Assembly: GCA_963070105.1 (NCBI GenBank)
Contig: OY718808.1
Span: forward strand, 3,883,738 to 3,947,737
Direction of reading: 5' to 3'
Length of the DNA stretch: 64,000 nucleotides
Source: Litomosoides sigmodontis
Lineage: Eukaryota; Nematoda; Chromadorea; Rhabditida; Onchocercidae
The position numbers and the translations under genes are program-made. This document shows positions 13,132 through 23,942 of this stretch, piece by piece. Every line of letters starts with the position of its first letter. The first letter of the stretch is position 1. Under the pieces are notes generated by a model. It did no database searches. It was not told the origin of the DNA and was given only the letters and a program-made list of their open reading frames with translations.

Positions 13132-13929
13132 TATATTGTATTGCATTTCACTATGATTGATGTATTTGAATGTTAGTTAGACCAGCAATTGTGTTTTTGT
13201 TAAAAATACGTTGTTTCATAAGATCTGTTAATAGTATATCCCAAAAATGTGCTGCGTTATATTTGATTTAAGCCTTATTTGTGGAATAACTTTTAATAGT
13301 CTTGATTTTGTTCTGTTTACCTTAAATTTTTATTGTGAATGGATAAATGTACTATTGCATAATTCTTTGTTTGCACTAATAAAGGCAGAATTTTGTTGCT
13401 AATCATTGGGTATTTTGTATACATTCTAACCGTTGATTTGATTAATAACAATAGTCGAAAAAGTGGAGCAAAAAAAACGAATAGTTCATATTGTAGCAAA
13501 GAGACTTTAAAAAAAAAAAGTGGTTCATTCCACATTCGTATGAATTTAACCTGTTAAAAGTTGATATGCAACAAACTATTCTTTTCTGAATATTTGTCTT
13601 GGTTGTCCGTGTGCTGCTTTTCGTTTTTGCGGCTTTACATACCCATTATATGTTCTGAACAGTATCGGTAAAGCTATGAACAATGACTGAAATAAGCAAC
13701 ATTTAATGCAGACGTTTCAGATAATTCCATGAATGTAGAAAATTTGAAAAATTTTGATAATGTCGTGCTTATATGTGTATTTGTTGGGTAAAAGGATGTT
13801 TGCATGAATAGGTTGAACGGAATGGCCAAATGGATCTTCGTGAAATGTGTATTCACGTGATGAAGTAAGCTTATGGATGATAGTAATGGAAAGCTATTGG
13901 AATGGGAGTAATTTTTGATTGTTATAGAT
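13132..13929. other. Intergenic, PGS1 3' flank to TMEM186
   Basis: Contains AATAAA at 13378-13383, about 250 bp past the PGS1 stop and a plausible polyadenylation signal. No gene is supported; the antisense ORF at 13674-14225 overlaps the TMEM186 exon and has no family features. Confidence 0.5.
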
Positions 13930-15614
13930 ATGGTATTGTTACAAGGCTTGATATTTGGTCGTGCTTTAATGGAATCAGTAGCACGAAGAGGTGCAGCTCC
14001 AGCTGCAACTACTGTGCGTTTCTCCAATCGAAATCGGGCACAGCGTAAAGGTGGATTTAGACGCACAACAAATTCATATGAAGGTAGCGAATTGATAAAG
14101 AGGATGGAGAGGTGTTCAGTTCGCCATTTATCGTCAAGAGTGACACCTGTGTCATCATCGGAATCGCTGGAAAAGCTTCTCAAGGATGAAATTTGGTAAA
14201 TGATTTTGCATGCTTTGTTTTTCATGTCTATGAAAGCCTCCTTTTGAGTTTGACATTTTTCTACGATTCGGACCTTTGACTTGAAACAATATTGTTGTTG
14301 CTTTAACTTGTATTAAGTGTGATAATGAAATCAAAGTTTTGGTATTAAAAGTGACATGATACTTGTTTTTAATGGAAATGTATTGTAACCGTCGAGTTCA
14401 GAGAACTTTATCATCCAAGGAGAGTGCTTCTTCAAGGGATCAAAGTTTGAAAAAAGCCCAACTGTCTTTCTAGAATTTTTTTTTAAACTGCACCATTTCA
14501 GTTGTTTAACTCAGTTATATCATTCTTTTTCGGTGTAGGAATGCAGTGAAGTTAAATTTTGTACTCCTTGATTTGATGTTGAAATTTATTTAAGGGTTCC
14601 AGTTTATCGTTTTCGTGGAATCCATTATTCTGTTTTGGCAGCGAAAATAAAGCTAGCACTGACAATCTCAAGTGTGACTTTGCTTCCGTATAAATATTGG
14701 CAATACCTTGATGATGCAATATCGTTCAACCATCTCGCGTCCATTTCTGCTTTCGCCTCCTTCACAACTTTGGCATTCATTGTCTTTTGCAGGTAATTCT
14801 AATAGTATATTTAGGGTAAAGTGAGCAGGTAAACCCCCCTCTCCTACTATATTGAAAAATCTCTTAAGAAAAAGCTTACCGTAGAGCGGTTTGAATAAAT
14901 AGTGAAGAATATTCGGTGGCATTGCAGTTTTTGTGTGTTTCTTCAGCTATCATTTGTTGAAGATCATCCTTTCAGATTTTTCAATGGTTTGATAGGTGTA
15001 ATTTCGATGAACGAAAGCAATGAATATGTACGGGTCGGATATTTATCATTTTGGGGAACCAGATGTAATAAATGCATGAAATTAGATGACGTTATACCGC
15101 TTAATGAATCAAGCACTGGTATTAATAGTAAAATTGTGCGGTTTCGACAATACTCATCGTATGTGAATTTCATTTAGAAATTAAGATTGCTCATTTAGAT
15201 AGGTGAAGAAAAAAAATATCAATGTAGGTGAAGATACTACACTTAAGTTTAGGAGGTATAGAATTTTAGATTTCCAAAGTCAAAGGATAAAATTATTTAC
15301 CTGTGGGTACCATGATTCTGCTGCTTTCAAAATGTGCCAAAAGAGATTGATAAAGAGAGGCATTTAGTTTTACTGAATGATGAACAGCTTGCCTAAGGGA
15401 AATGAAGTCTTCTCAAACTCCCCATCCAGAGGCCTCCTAATTGTACCTTGGCTTTATCTATATGCGCATAAGAACCTTCACCTACATTGATACCTCTTGC
15501 AGGAATGAAATTCTGCGTCTGCCGTTATTTAACACGGAACTGTTGGATCAGGAACGAGCCACTCTCTTGTTCGGTGATACGGCTGTCTTCTCTTCTGGCA
15601 ACAAAGTGAAATGA
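13930..15614 (+). CDS. TMEM186: TMEM186-like mitochondrial complex I assembly protein
   Basis: Four exons (13930-14195, 14595-14792, 14976-15158, 15503-15614) join in phase to 252 residues. The N-terminus is rich in Arg, Ser and Ala with few acids (LIFGRALMESVARRG), as in a mitochondrial presequence. Exon 2 starts VPVYRFRGIHY, equivalent to the YRFPGIRYC stretch of vertebrate TMEM186, and supplies two hydrophobic segments. Exon 3 reads FFNGLIGVISMNESNEYVRV then LSFWGTRCNKC and DVIPLNESS, lining up with the TMEM186 blocks 'FFRRIVGMLYLNE', 'LTFWG' and 'DVIPLTE'. Exon 4 ends near LLFGD, like the family's C-terminus. In mammals the protein is part of the MCIA complex that builds the membrane arm of complex I. 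The assignment rests on remembered family similarity. Confidence 0.8.
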
Positions 15615-17521
15615 GTTGGTTTGGAAATTTCATTACTCTAGTTGAAAGCTATTTAAAACGGCTGCTAATGAATTAATTGCAAATATCACGAATTCTCGCT
15701 TTCTCGCACAGTGCTTTAAAAAAATTTCTAGCCATGTTGAAGGGAGGTAAGATATACATTTTTTGAGGTAAAGGCAGGATATACATTTCTGGGTTATCTT
15801 TATGTTAGAGATATGTCTCTTCTTCTTTATTATAATGTACTTATTTTTTAAAACAGTTTCAGACTATAATGAATCAACCATACACTGAGCATTTCTTCCG
15901 CCATACAATAACTTGTTGATGTGGAACGGTTTATGTTCAAATCAACTTCAGATATTGGTAGTTCGTTTCATAGATACTCTTACGATTGCTAATACGCTTC
16001 TAATGTTATATTTTATGATAAATGATTGCATAACATTTGAATCGTGAGAATTTGCAACATATTTAAAATTTTGCTTAACAATAAGAGGGCTGGGATAAGG
16101 ACAATTTTATTCAATTTTTATAGTGTTATATTAAAAAATGATTTCAATACATAAGCATTAAATTTGTTAGCAAAAAAAATTACAGAATGCAACATCAAAA
16201 TGTGTTTGCTTTCCCGAAACATACCTTTGCACCCAAGTTTGCCTCTTTTTCAGACAAAACTAAAATAAAAGCAAAATCTTTTTTTTTTTTTGTAATATTC
16301 CTAGAAGGAACTAGGGAAAGACATAAATGAATTTGATCACTATATCCTGTTAATACTAAAAGTTGGAAAATGATTTCTACATGAAGGAATGCCGTAATGT
16401 AATATGGTAGCCCAATTGACACAATGTGAAGATTCATCGTGCAATCGCTGTGCTCAAAAATATCTGTGAATACAAATTATTGAAGCTTGCTAGAACGATA
16501 ATGATTATTTGTCCTACCGTACTCAACTATTCCAATCATCAGGAATATTTATTCTGCGCCAAGAAAAATACGAACCTTTTTAATCTTGCAATGAAATACC
16601 CCCGAATAGTTATCACTAAGTCACTAAAAGATTTTGTTTCACTGAATTTAAACGTTTTTGGCAATGGATAGGTGCAACTACTTTCACCTAGCTTATAACT
16701 GCAGTAAATATGCTGTAAAATTAGATTACATTGTATAATTAATTTGATTATTACATATGATTCACATGTTTACATTATGTGTAATATTATGTGTGAATGA
16801 TATCATGTATAATTAAATATGTAAAAATTTACATAAAGGTTTCTCAGTTGGAAATTTCATGTTACAAATTGAAACGAAATAACATTATCTCATCATAGAG
16901 GAGCTTTTTTTCCGCTTTTTTTTGCAATTTCTTCACTGAATTCATTCATAATTTTTTATGCTCAAAAAAGGGATTAAAAAAAAGGAAACAAACGTTTAGC
17001 ATACCACAGCAGCTGTAGCACATGGTTTACTGTCACCTACAGTACCTGGGCATTACTTTGCTCCACATTCTTTTATCAAAAAAAAAAAATTTAATTCACA
17101 TAGATACCATGCTAATTTGAAATGTTCTTTCATTTTATCGAATGTAGGCGAAATTTTGTGAAAGAGTATCATTTTTTTAAGTTTTGTGTGAAGCTAATCG
17201 ATAACTGGGAACCTTCAATTTTCTTTATTTTTAATCGTGGCAGTTTTCGTAACGAAGAAAGAGCCTTAAATCATTTATGCAATCAGTGAAACTGCTCAGG
17301 CTGTCGTTGTAGACGTTGTAATAATGCCTGCGTCTTCCTGTTTTCATCATCGATTTTTTCAGCATTGCAATGAATAAACTTGAAATGTTTAAGTTTAGAT
17401 CAAAATTTCTTCTTTCATATTTGGTTTATATATTATCAGTATTATAAAATTGTACATTTCAGGTGGAAATTTTTGTTGTAAAAACTTCGCACCGTGGAAA
17501 CTTGACCAAATAGCAACATAG
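15615..17521. other. Intergenic, no gene seen
   Basis: About 1.9 kb of AT-rich sequence between TMEM186 and IDO. ORFs at 16195-16437 (-) and 16426-16671 (+) show no family signal or splice context. Positions 16720-16850 are dense in short ATG/CAT and TAAT repeats. A TTTCAG near 17455-17462 could be the 5' splice or spliced-leader acceptor of IDO. Confidence 0.5.
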
Positions 17522-20500
17522 ATGGTGTTTAATGGTGATGTGTTAGAGGTTTTGAAATATTTTGAAATTGATCAAAATACAGGTTTCCTACTTCCGAATC
17601 CATTAACAAAACTTCCGGCACAATTTGAACCATGGCACGAAATTGCTGGTAATTACTATGATCCTTTGCTTTCTGGCTAATCTTGAAATCAACAATTCAA
17701 TACGAGATGTACTACTTTTTGTCGGATGAAATGTTCAATCGTATTATAACTCTCACTACTAATTTGTTAGCTTATCATTCATTACTGATTATAGCTTATG
17801 CTTAATTAATTTACTTCTAAACAAATCGTTTAGCATGAATTATGAATGAATTTGGAATGTTTTGTTTAATTTTAAAATTTGCATTGCTTGTAGATGAAAT
17901 TCAACAATTAATAGAAAATCATACGTTAGAAGATCGATTGCAACAGCTTCCATTGATAGCTACGGATGCACTTAAAACACATAACGAGCTACGCTTAGCT
18001 CATCTCTTGCTAACTACTTTAGCAGCTGCACACGTTTGGCGAGATGGTCCTGATAAGGTAATGATGATAAGTTTAATTATTACGCAACATTTTAGCATAT
18101 AGCAAGTGTTGGAAACAATACAGCGTTTCACTCAACTGTTATCGAATTAATCGATAAACTTTTTTAATTAATTTAGCAGTTTTCAAGATTGTAATTTGAC
18201 CGCTGAAACTTTTTAGGCTCAATTAACCATTCCGGCAAACATTTCACTACCACTATTCGATGTGTGCAATCGCTTAGGCTTGAAACCAATAGCTTGCCAT
18301 GCGTCAGCTTGTTTAGCTAATTGGAAGCCAACACAGGAAATGACAATTTTCAACGCTTCAATGGTTGATATCATTAGTTTCCGATTTCTTCAACATCCTG
18401 CTAATCGATGGTTCTTTACGCTTACTGCTCAGGTTAGTTTGGAACAAGTACCATTCAGGTGCAATATGTTATACGTTCTTATTGTCGAGAAACCTGAAAG
18501 AGTGTAGCACAGATCATAGCCACCTGAAATATCTGCTACGACAAGCAGTGAAGATTTCACACATTACGCGAAGACCAAATTATAAGAAAAAGTAGACAGA
18601 AAGAACTTAAAACAAAACACGTAGTAAGACTGTTGCTAAGTATCCTCAATTTTAACACATTTGAAAGTTGGATGCGGGCGGTACTAATAAAAGGATTGGC
18701 TAGTACTAACTGTACAGCCTTTGTTGTAAGCAAACAAAGGCAGTCTCTTTGTAAGCTTCTTTGTTACCGCCAACCTTGTAGCACTCACAGTATGGGACTT
18801 TTCATCTGTCCACCCTCTGCTCTACTCCTCCTTTGCTTCGTATTACCATCTTCCCTCTGCTCATGTAACAGTCTTGTAGCTCATTCTCTCACTTCCTAAC
18901 ACTCAATCAGTCTAGACATTTCATCGAGCCACTCCCACTAACAGCTAGACATCTATGGACTGTACATGACCGCTGGTCATTCATTCATACATTTGACGCT
19001 GAGTTCTGTCATGCACGCTAATCTTTTTCGGCTCGACATCTTCGTCAATCGAGCACTCCATCCGCAACCTCATCCTTAATTTGAAGCTGACTGTAAAGAT
19101 GCTCGAAATTTCAATGATCATTTACTGTTCCTTTACCTGTCCACCTATTGCTATTGAAATTGATTTAAATTCCAAATAAACTTCTCGGAAGTAAAATTTG
19201 TTGTAAACCTATAAAGAATACAAAATAATGGAAAACCTTTCGCAACACCGTAATGAAATTTACGATTTACATTTATATCCATTTGAAGTTGTTCTTTCTA
19301 CACTTTTTTTTTTAAAAAACATAGACAGTATTTGAGTGAAATGCTTCCTAAATACAAACTGACATTTTGAAAGTAAAAAAATTTTGCAATTTACCAACTT
19401 TTCCTTCTTCATTTCCTTCCTTGAGAAATGCCCTATAAAAATTTTTAAATGATTTTGTAAGGGACAAAATTTTGTTTACGATTGTGATTGTGCAGATAGA
19501 AGTTGAATTGGCTGAAGCAATATGTGCAATTACAAGCGCATGCATTCATGGCAAAATTGAACAATCAACAATGCATCATATCTGTAATGGAGTGACCAAA
19601 GCGACAGGTACCATTCAGGTATAATGTCATACCGTACTTGATAGTTCCTATTAGATTAGTCTGTTCGATTCATCTAATAGATGATGTTGATATCTCTAAA
19701 AATAGTTCTACACGGGAAAACATATTAGATATGTGTGGTAATTAATGAATTTTACCTAAAATCAAAAAAATTTAATTGATTTGTCAATAATTGAGCAATA
19801 TGAACTGGATTAATTTACATCACACTTTATCATGTGATCTTTGAATGCCTAAAATGTAGTTAAATAGCAGGATTAGCATCTTCTAAATTTTAAAGTAATG
19901 AATGATAAGTGAAGAAAATGATTGAGGAAAAGGAACTCTCTCGTAATTTTATGTAAATTTCCTAAAACATAATTTGAAGCGTATGGAAGAACACGTTCCA
20001 CCGGACATTTTCTACAATGGTTTTCGTCATTTTCTAGCCGGTTATACCCGAAATGCAATTGCAAAACAGGGTGGTATCATATTTGAGGGTAATTGAACAC
20101 TTATTGCTATTTTTCTCTAATTTTAATTTTTTCACAATTAACATTGACTGTCGCATTTCAGTAAATTAGCGTTAGTCAACTAAAATTACACCCCTGAATT
20201 CATGATAACAAATGGAATATTTTGCAAACATTTCTGAATTGGCTACTCAAAGCACCACTCACTCACTTTTAACGATGAATTTATAAGCGTAGGAAAAGAG
20301 TGCTTGGGACCTCAACCACTTCACGGAGGCTCAGCGGCGCAAAGCACCACCTTCCATGCCATTGACGCATTTCTCGGAATTAAGCATGCAGCTGGCGTAG
20401 AAGCATTTTTGGCGCATCATCGTGAATATATGCCACCCAAGCATCGTGAGTTCATCGCTTGGGTGCGAGAAAATGTTGGCAAAATTCCGCCTGCACGTAA

Positions 20501-20796
20501 CGTTCCTGGTTATCACGAAGCTATTTTGGCTGTCAAGAAATTCAGAGAAGCACACATAGACGTGGTGAGGAATGAAACTTATGCTACAACGTGTACTGAC
20601 GTGTGAGAACACTATGAGAATATTTTATTTTACCTAGAAATTTCTGGAAAAAAAAACACTATCATTAATTACTCATACATTTTAGGTGACGAAATTTATT
20701 GTCTCACCGGCAAAAGGGAATTCTGAGATAGGGACCGGTGGTTCATCATTTATGAATTTGCTGCATAATATTGTTGATGATTGTTGCGGTGTATAA
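17522..20796 (+). CDS. IDO: Indoleamine 2,3-dioxygenase (IDO) family heme enzyme
   Basis: Seven exons (17522-17648, 17894-18057, 18217-18432, 19496-19618, 19980-20088, 20293-20564, 20686-20796) join in phase to 373 residues; human IDO1 is 403. IDO opens the indole ring of tryptophan to N-formylkynurenine, the first kynurenine-pathway step. Alignable blocks: FEIDQNTGFLLPNPL at the start, LANWKP, NGFRHFLAG (Arg226, equivalent to substrate-binding Arg231), GGSAAQSTTFHAIDAFLGI, the signature REYMPPKHREFI, and REAHIDVVTKFI, where His334 corresponds to the proximal heme ligand His346. The C-terminal GTGGSSFMNLL matches the GTGGT loop. The pocket residue equal to human Ser167 reads Thr (FFTLT, residues 163-167). 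Intron 3 is unusually long, 1,063 bp. No neighbour belongs to the pathway. Confidence 0.93.
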
Positions 20797-21376
20797 TTCT
20801 CTCAATTAATAAAATTTTTTATTAAATGTCACATAAATTCAAATCGTTTCAATATATTGAAATGAAACTAACAATAAGCATTGATTGTAATTAATTAAGT
20901 CATTTAGTAAAATATATGCAATTCAAATCATTTCAATATATTGAAAAGAAACTAACAATAAGCATTGATTGTAATTAATTAAGTTATTTAATAAAATATA
21001 TGCTGTGCCATTAATGTGAAAAGCTCTACTTCACTTCTACTATAACATGAGGATATCCTAAGTTGGAGAATTTGATAATGAATGAATAAATTTCTGAAAC
21101 AAGCTAGACAGTGCACAATTATTGCAAGTGTTTCGCAATTATCGATGGTAAGATTGGAATTTTTAGTGTAACTAATTCAAAATTAAATTTAACGATTACA
21201 TCCTAAATAAAGTCACATTTTATCAATGGCTTTTGTATTTTACAAATGTGCCCATGCAAAAAATAGCATTTCAAACTTTAATCAAACGGACAAAACTTGA
21301 TAAAAATTAAAATTTTGAAATGAGAAGCATAGAAGATTGTTTTCCAACTCAAATATATAAGTGACAGTGTTATTCC
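20797..21376. other. 3' intergenic region of convergent IDO and EGF genes
   Basis: AATAAA at about 20808-20813 lies only 12 bp past the IDO stop and is the likely polyadenylation signal. Beyond it is the 84-bp tandem duplication. No gene is supported. Confidence 0.55.
20837..21003. repeat. Two-copy 84-bp tandem duplication with internal palindrome
   Basis: Copies start at 20837 and 20921 and differ at only a few bases. Each contains TTTCAATATATTGAAA or a one-base variant; the first copy's 16-mer is a perfect palindrome. The repeat lies directly behind the IDO polyadenylation signal. Confidence 0.9.
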
Positions 21377-22916
21377 TCACTGGAATAATTCATCAGGTTC
21401 GCTAAGTATGTCCACAAAACGACGGTGGATTACACCTTTGTAAATTCTTTGATTCCTGTATGAAATGATGATTATCAATTGTAGCGTTTGATTTTTCTTT
21501 TTTTTTTTTTTTTTTTTTTTTGTAAAATTTTATCTGAGAATCAGAAGTGTACGTGAGGAAGAGAGATGAAATGCTTACTCGCTACGATGAGTTGCTCCAA
21601 CGATCATTGCTATTTCGAATATTACAGCTAACCAAAGTAATACTGTTACCCAATTCATGCTTTCATATCCTTAAAAAATATGCATTAAATGATTGTTGAA
21701 ATTTTTTAAACTTAGAAATAAGTGAATTTGAGATTGGTAGTTATCATTTAATCTAACATATCGCTGCCTTCTACGTGTGCTATTTACAATGAGAAGTGAG
21801 AATAGGCCAATGTTTAACCTTACTTTCACTACACTTATATCCTTTCCAGAGATGGCTGCATAAACAAGTTACTCGTTCAATCGGTGTATTCCGGTCGGTC
21901 ATTTCACATCGGCCATTTTGGCACGTGTTAGGAAGGCATCCTTCCAAAACTGTAAAATGATCATTGTAATAATAATAATAATCATAGTAGTTAATTATAA
22001 TTAAAAAGTAATTATAATAAAAATAATAAATAATCATCACTTCCATCACACGTATCACAATTACATGAATGAGCTGATAAAAAAAGAAGTGCTGAAAGTT
22101 TGCGCAGTAAGAAGTAAGTGAAAGTTTTGATTTTTGGAAAAAAAAGAATTCATTTATTGATTGATTTATTAATTATGTCCATTCGACACGTATTATGAGA
22201 CTATTCAAGTGATAGCTTTACTTATACGATAACAATAGGAGGTGGAATTCCTTGTGCATTTGATTATTTGATTATGTTTTGGATGGTACACATAAAGTTT
22301 ACTACCATTTGATACATATCCATAACTGAAAAGTTATTATTAATCATTTTCAACAATTTCCCACCTCTATCATTTGCAACTTTTCAAGTGTTAAATTTCG
22401 CTCTATAAGTGAAATAATGCATGAGTGTGAGATGAGGTTGTTGTTGCAGGAGCTATCCACTTCGAGCGATGATGAAGGAATTATAATTTTACAGAATTTG
22501 TGCACATTTCTATTTCTAGGAAATGGCATATTTCTAGACCACTGAGATAAGGTGGTTCGAAACATTGAAATTGATGAATTTCTACTGCGAGCAATTCCAC
22601 CCGTTGTGTTTGGTGGGGGCGAATTTGGTCGACAACAGTCACAGAATATCGTCAATTTCCATCTTAGTTTCATTTTCAATTCCGTTTCTTTTTTTCGAAG
22701 TACTCTTTGCAAACAGAAGTTTTTGCGTTGAATTGGAATTGAATTGAATTGAAAATTAAATTTTCGACTTCGATAACCAACATTTTGCTGTACGTTGAGT
22801 AAGTGGTATTCACTATCCTCTCATCAACAAACCATTTGGATGGATTAGAAATCGTGCAGTGAACAGTATTTGGTATACCTTTATCCCACAATAATGTTTG
22901 ACAGTGTGATGCTGTG
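21377..22916 (-). CDS. Single-pass membrane protein with one juxtamembrane EGF module (5' end unresolved)
   Basis: The 3' exons are firm: 22228-22325, 21824-21949, 21579-21669 and 21377-21455 join in phase. The EGF exon reads GCLPNTCQNGRCEM...VTCLCSHLWKGYKC, with cysteine spacing C-x4-C-x4-C-x13-C-x-C-x8-C. Nine residues later comes a transmembrane segment (WVTVLLWLAVIFEIAMIVGA), then a basic tail of about 30 residues ending DELFQ and a TGA. Upstream, 22381 to about 22650 is open in frame with CDCC, further Cys and N-glycosylation sequons (NTT, NSS, NLT), and about 22690-22916 is a second open stretch (HCQTLLWDKG...VHCTISNPSKW). I could not fix the junctions between these or find a signal peptide. 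One EGF module beside a membrane anchor resembles EGFR-ligand precursors such as LIN-3 or Spitz, but the first cysteine spacing is shorter than in those ligands. Confidence 0.6.
21497..21521. repeat. Poly-T tract in an intron
   Basis: About 25 uninterrupted T between the last two exons of the EGF membrane-protein gene (poly-A on its coding strand). Confidence 0.95.
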
Positions 22917-23942
22917 CTGACAATGGTAGTCGATGAACTGTAACGAGTGATTTACAGAATAATTAAAAATTTTAGGGTAATTTATTAAACTATCCTACTC
23001 TAAAACAGTAACGTATTTTACTGCGAAAAATATACAGCAAGAAAAGTGATAGTTGAATGAATGGAAGAGGTCAACAAATTTTGTCCCTTTTAACTCCTTC
23101 CAAGGATTTCTCGTGTATGCGGAAGAGAAGGAAAAAAAAACTTTTACACATTAAATTTTCAAATATCTTTTAATTTTCAAATCGAAAGATGATAAAATCC
23201 TGGCAAAGATTTCAATATTGTCAAGTGAGTAATACCATAAATTTAGAAGCTTCAATGGCACGATGATCATGATGGTGATGTATGAGCGCATCATTCATTT
23301 GAGCAACCGGCTCTTGCAATTCCGAAAGTGACATATTTCATTCTTATCTTTTTAACTTTAAAGTGAAACTGCTCGCATCTGCTGCTACACTTTCTATTAA
23401 TATTCAAATATGATCGTTGTCATGTGAGATCTGTTATTGCATTAAGCGTAGCACAACGGTGATTCGTAGAAGGTGAAGAACATAGAAAGGAAGATGGATG
23501 TTAGGAGATGAAGTTATAGGAGAAGGGTGTCTCTGAGAGTGAGGAGTGGTTGGTGCAGTCGACGTAATTTAAAGGTTGCAAAAAACAAGCAAATGCTAAG
23601 GATGATGCGGTCGAATTAAGGGGGTAGGAAGAGCGAGTATTGCTTGCTTGTTAAGAGAGAACGAGTACGTAACTTTATTGATTGAAAGAATTTGCAAGTG
23701 TCATTGGCAGCAAAAGTTATTGACGTCATCAGTTATTAGTATAATCAGCAGAATATATTTACAAAGAGAAAGTGAGCCAGTTTTACTTGAAAAACAGTTA
23801 TCAAAAATATTTCTGTCTTTGACTTCCTATTTCCTATTTCTCAAAAAGTCAGCAATTGTAACGATCATTTGTAGGAGTGGAGCTTCGTGGTACTTTCAAA
23901 ATACTTTGAATGTAAGTATAGGTGGTTCAAAATGTTATATAA
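22917..23942. other. Divergent 5' region, EGF gene (-) and INTS12 (+)
   Basis: No firm gene. On the minus strand an ORF beginning at 23334 (MSLSELQEPVAQMNDALI then HHHHDH) precedes a GT at about 23235 and might be a first exon of the EGF gene, but its phase does not join the next exon convincingly. The + strand ORF at 23648-24013 is in a different frame from the INTS12 first exon and has no family signal. Confidence 0.35.

Noticed and set aside
13674..14225. 183-codon minus-strand ORF
   Set aside because: It lies antisense to TMEM186 exon 1, whose reading joins in phase with three further family-matching exons; the antisense product has no recognisable features.
22550..22562. GGTTCGAAAC, similar to a tRNA B box
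   Set aside because: Does not match the full GGTTCGANTCC consensus, has no A box or cloverleaf around it, and lies within an open frame of the EGF gene.
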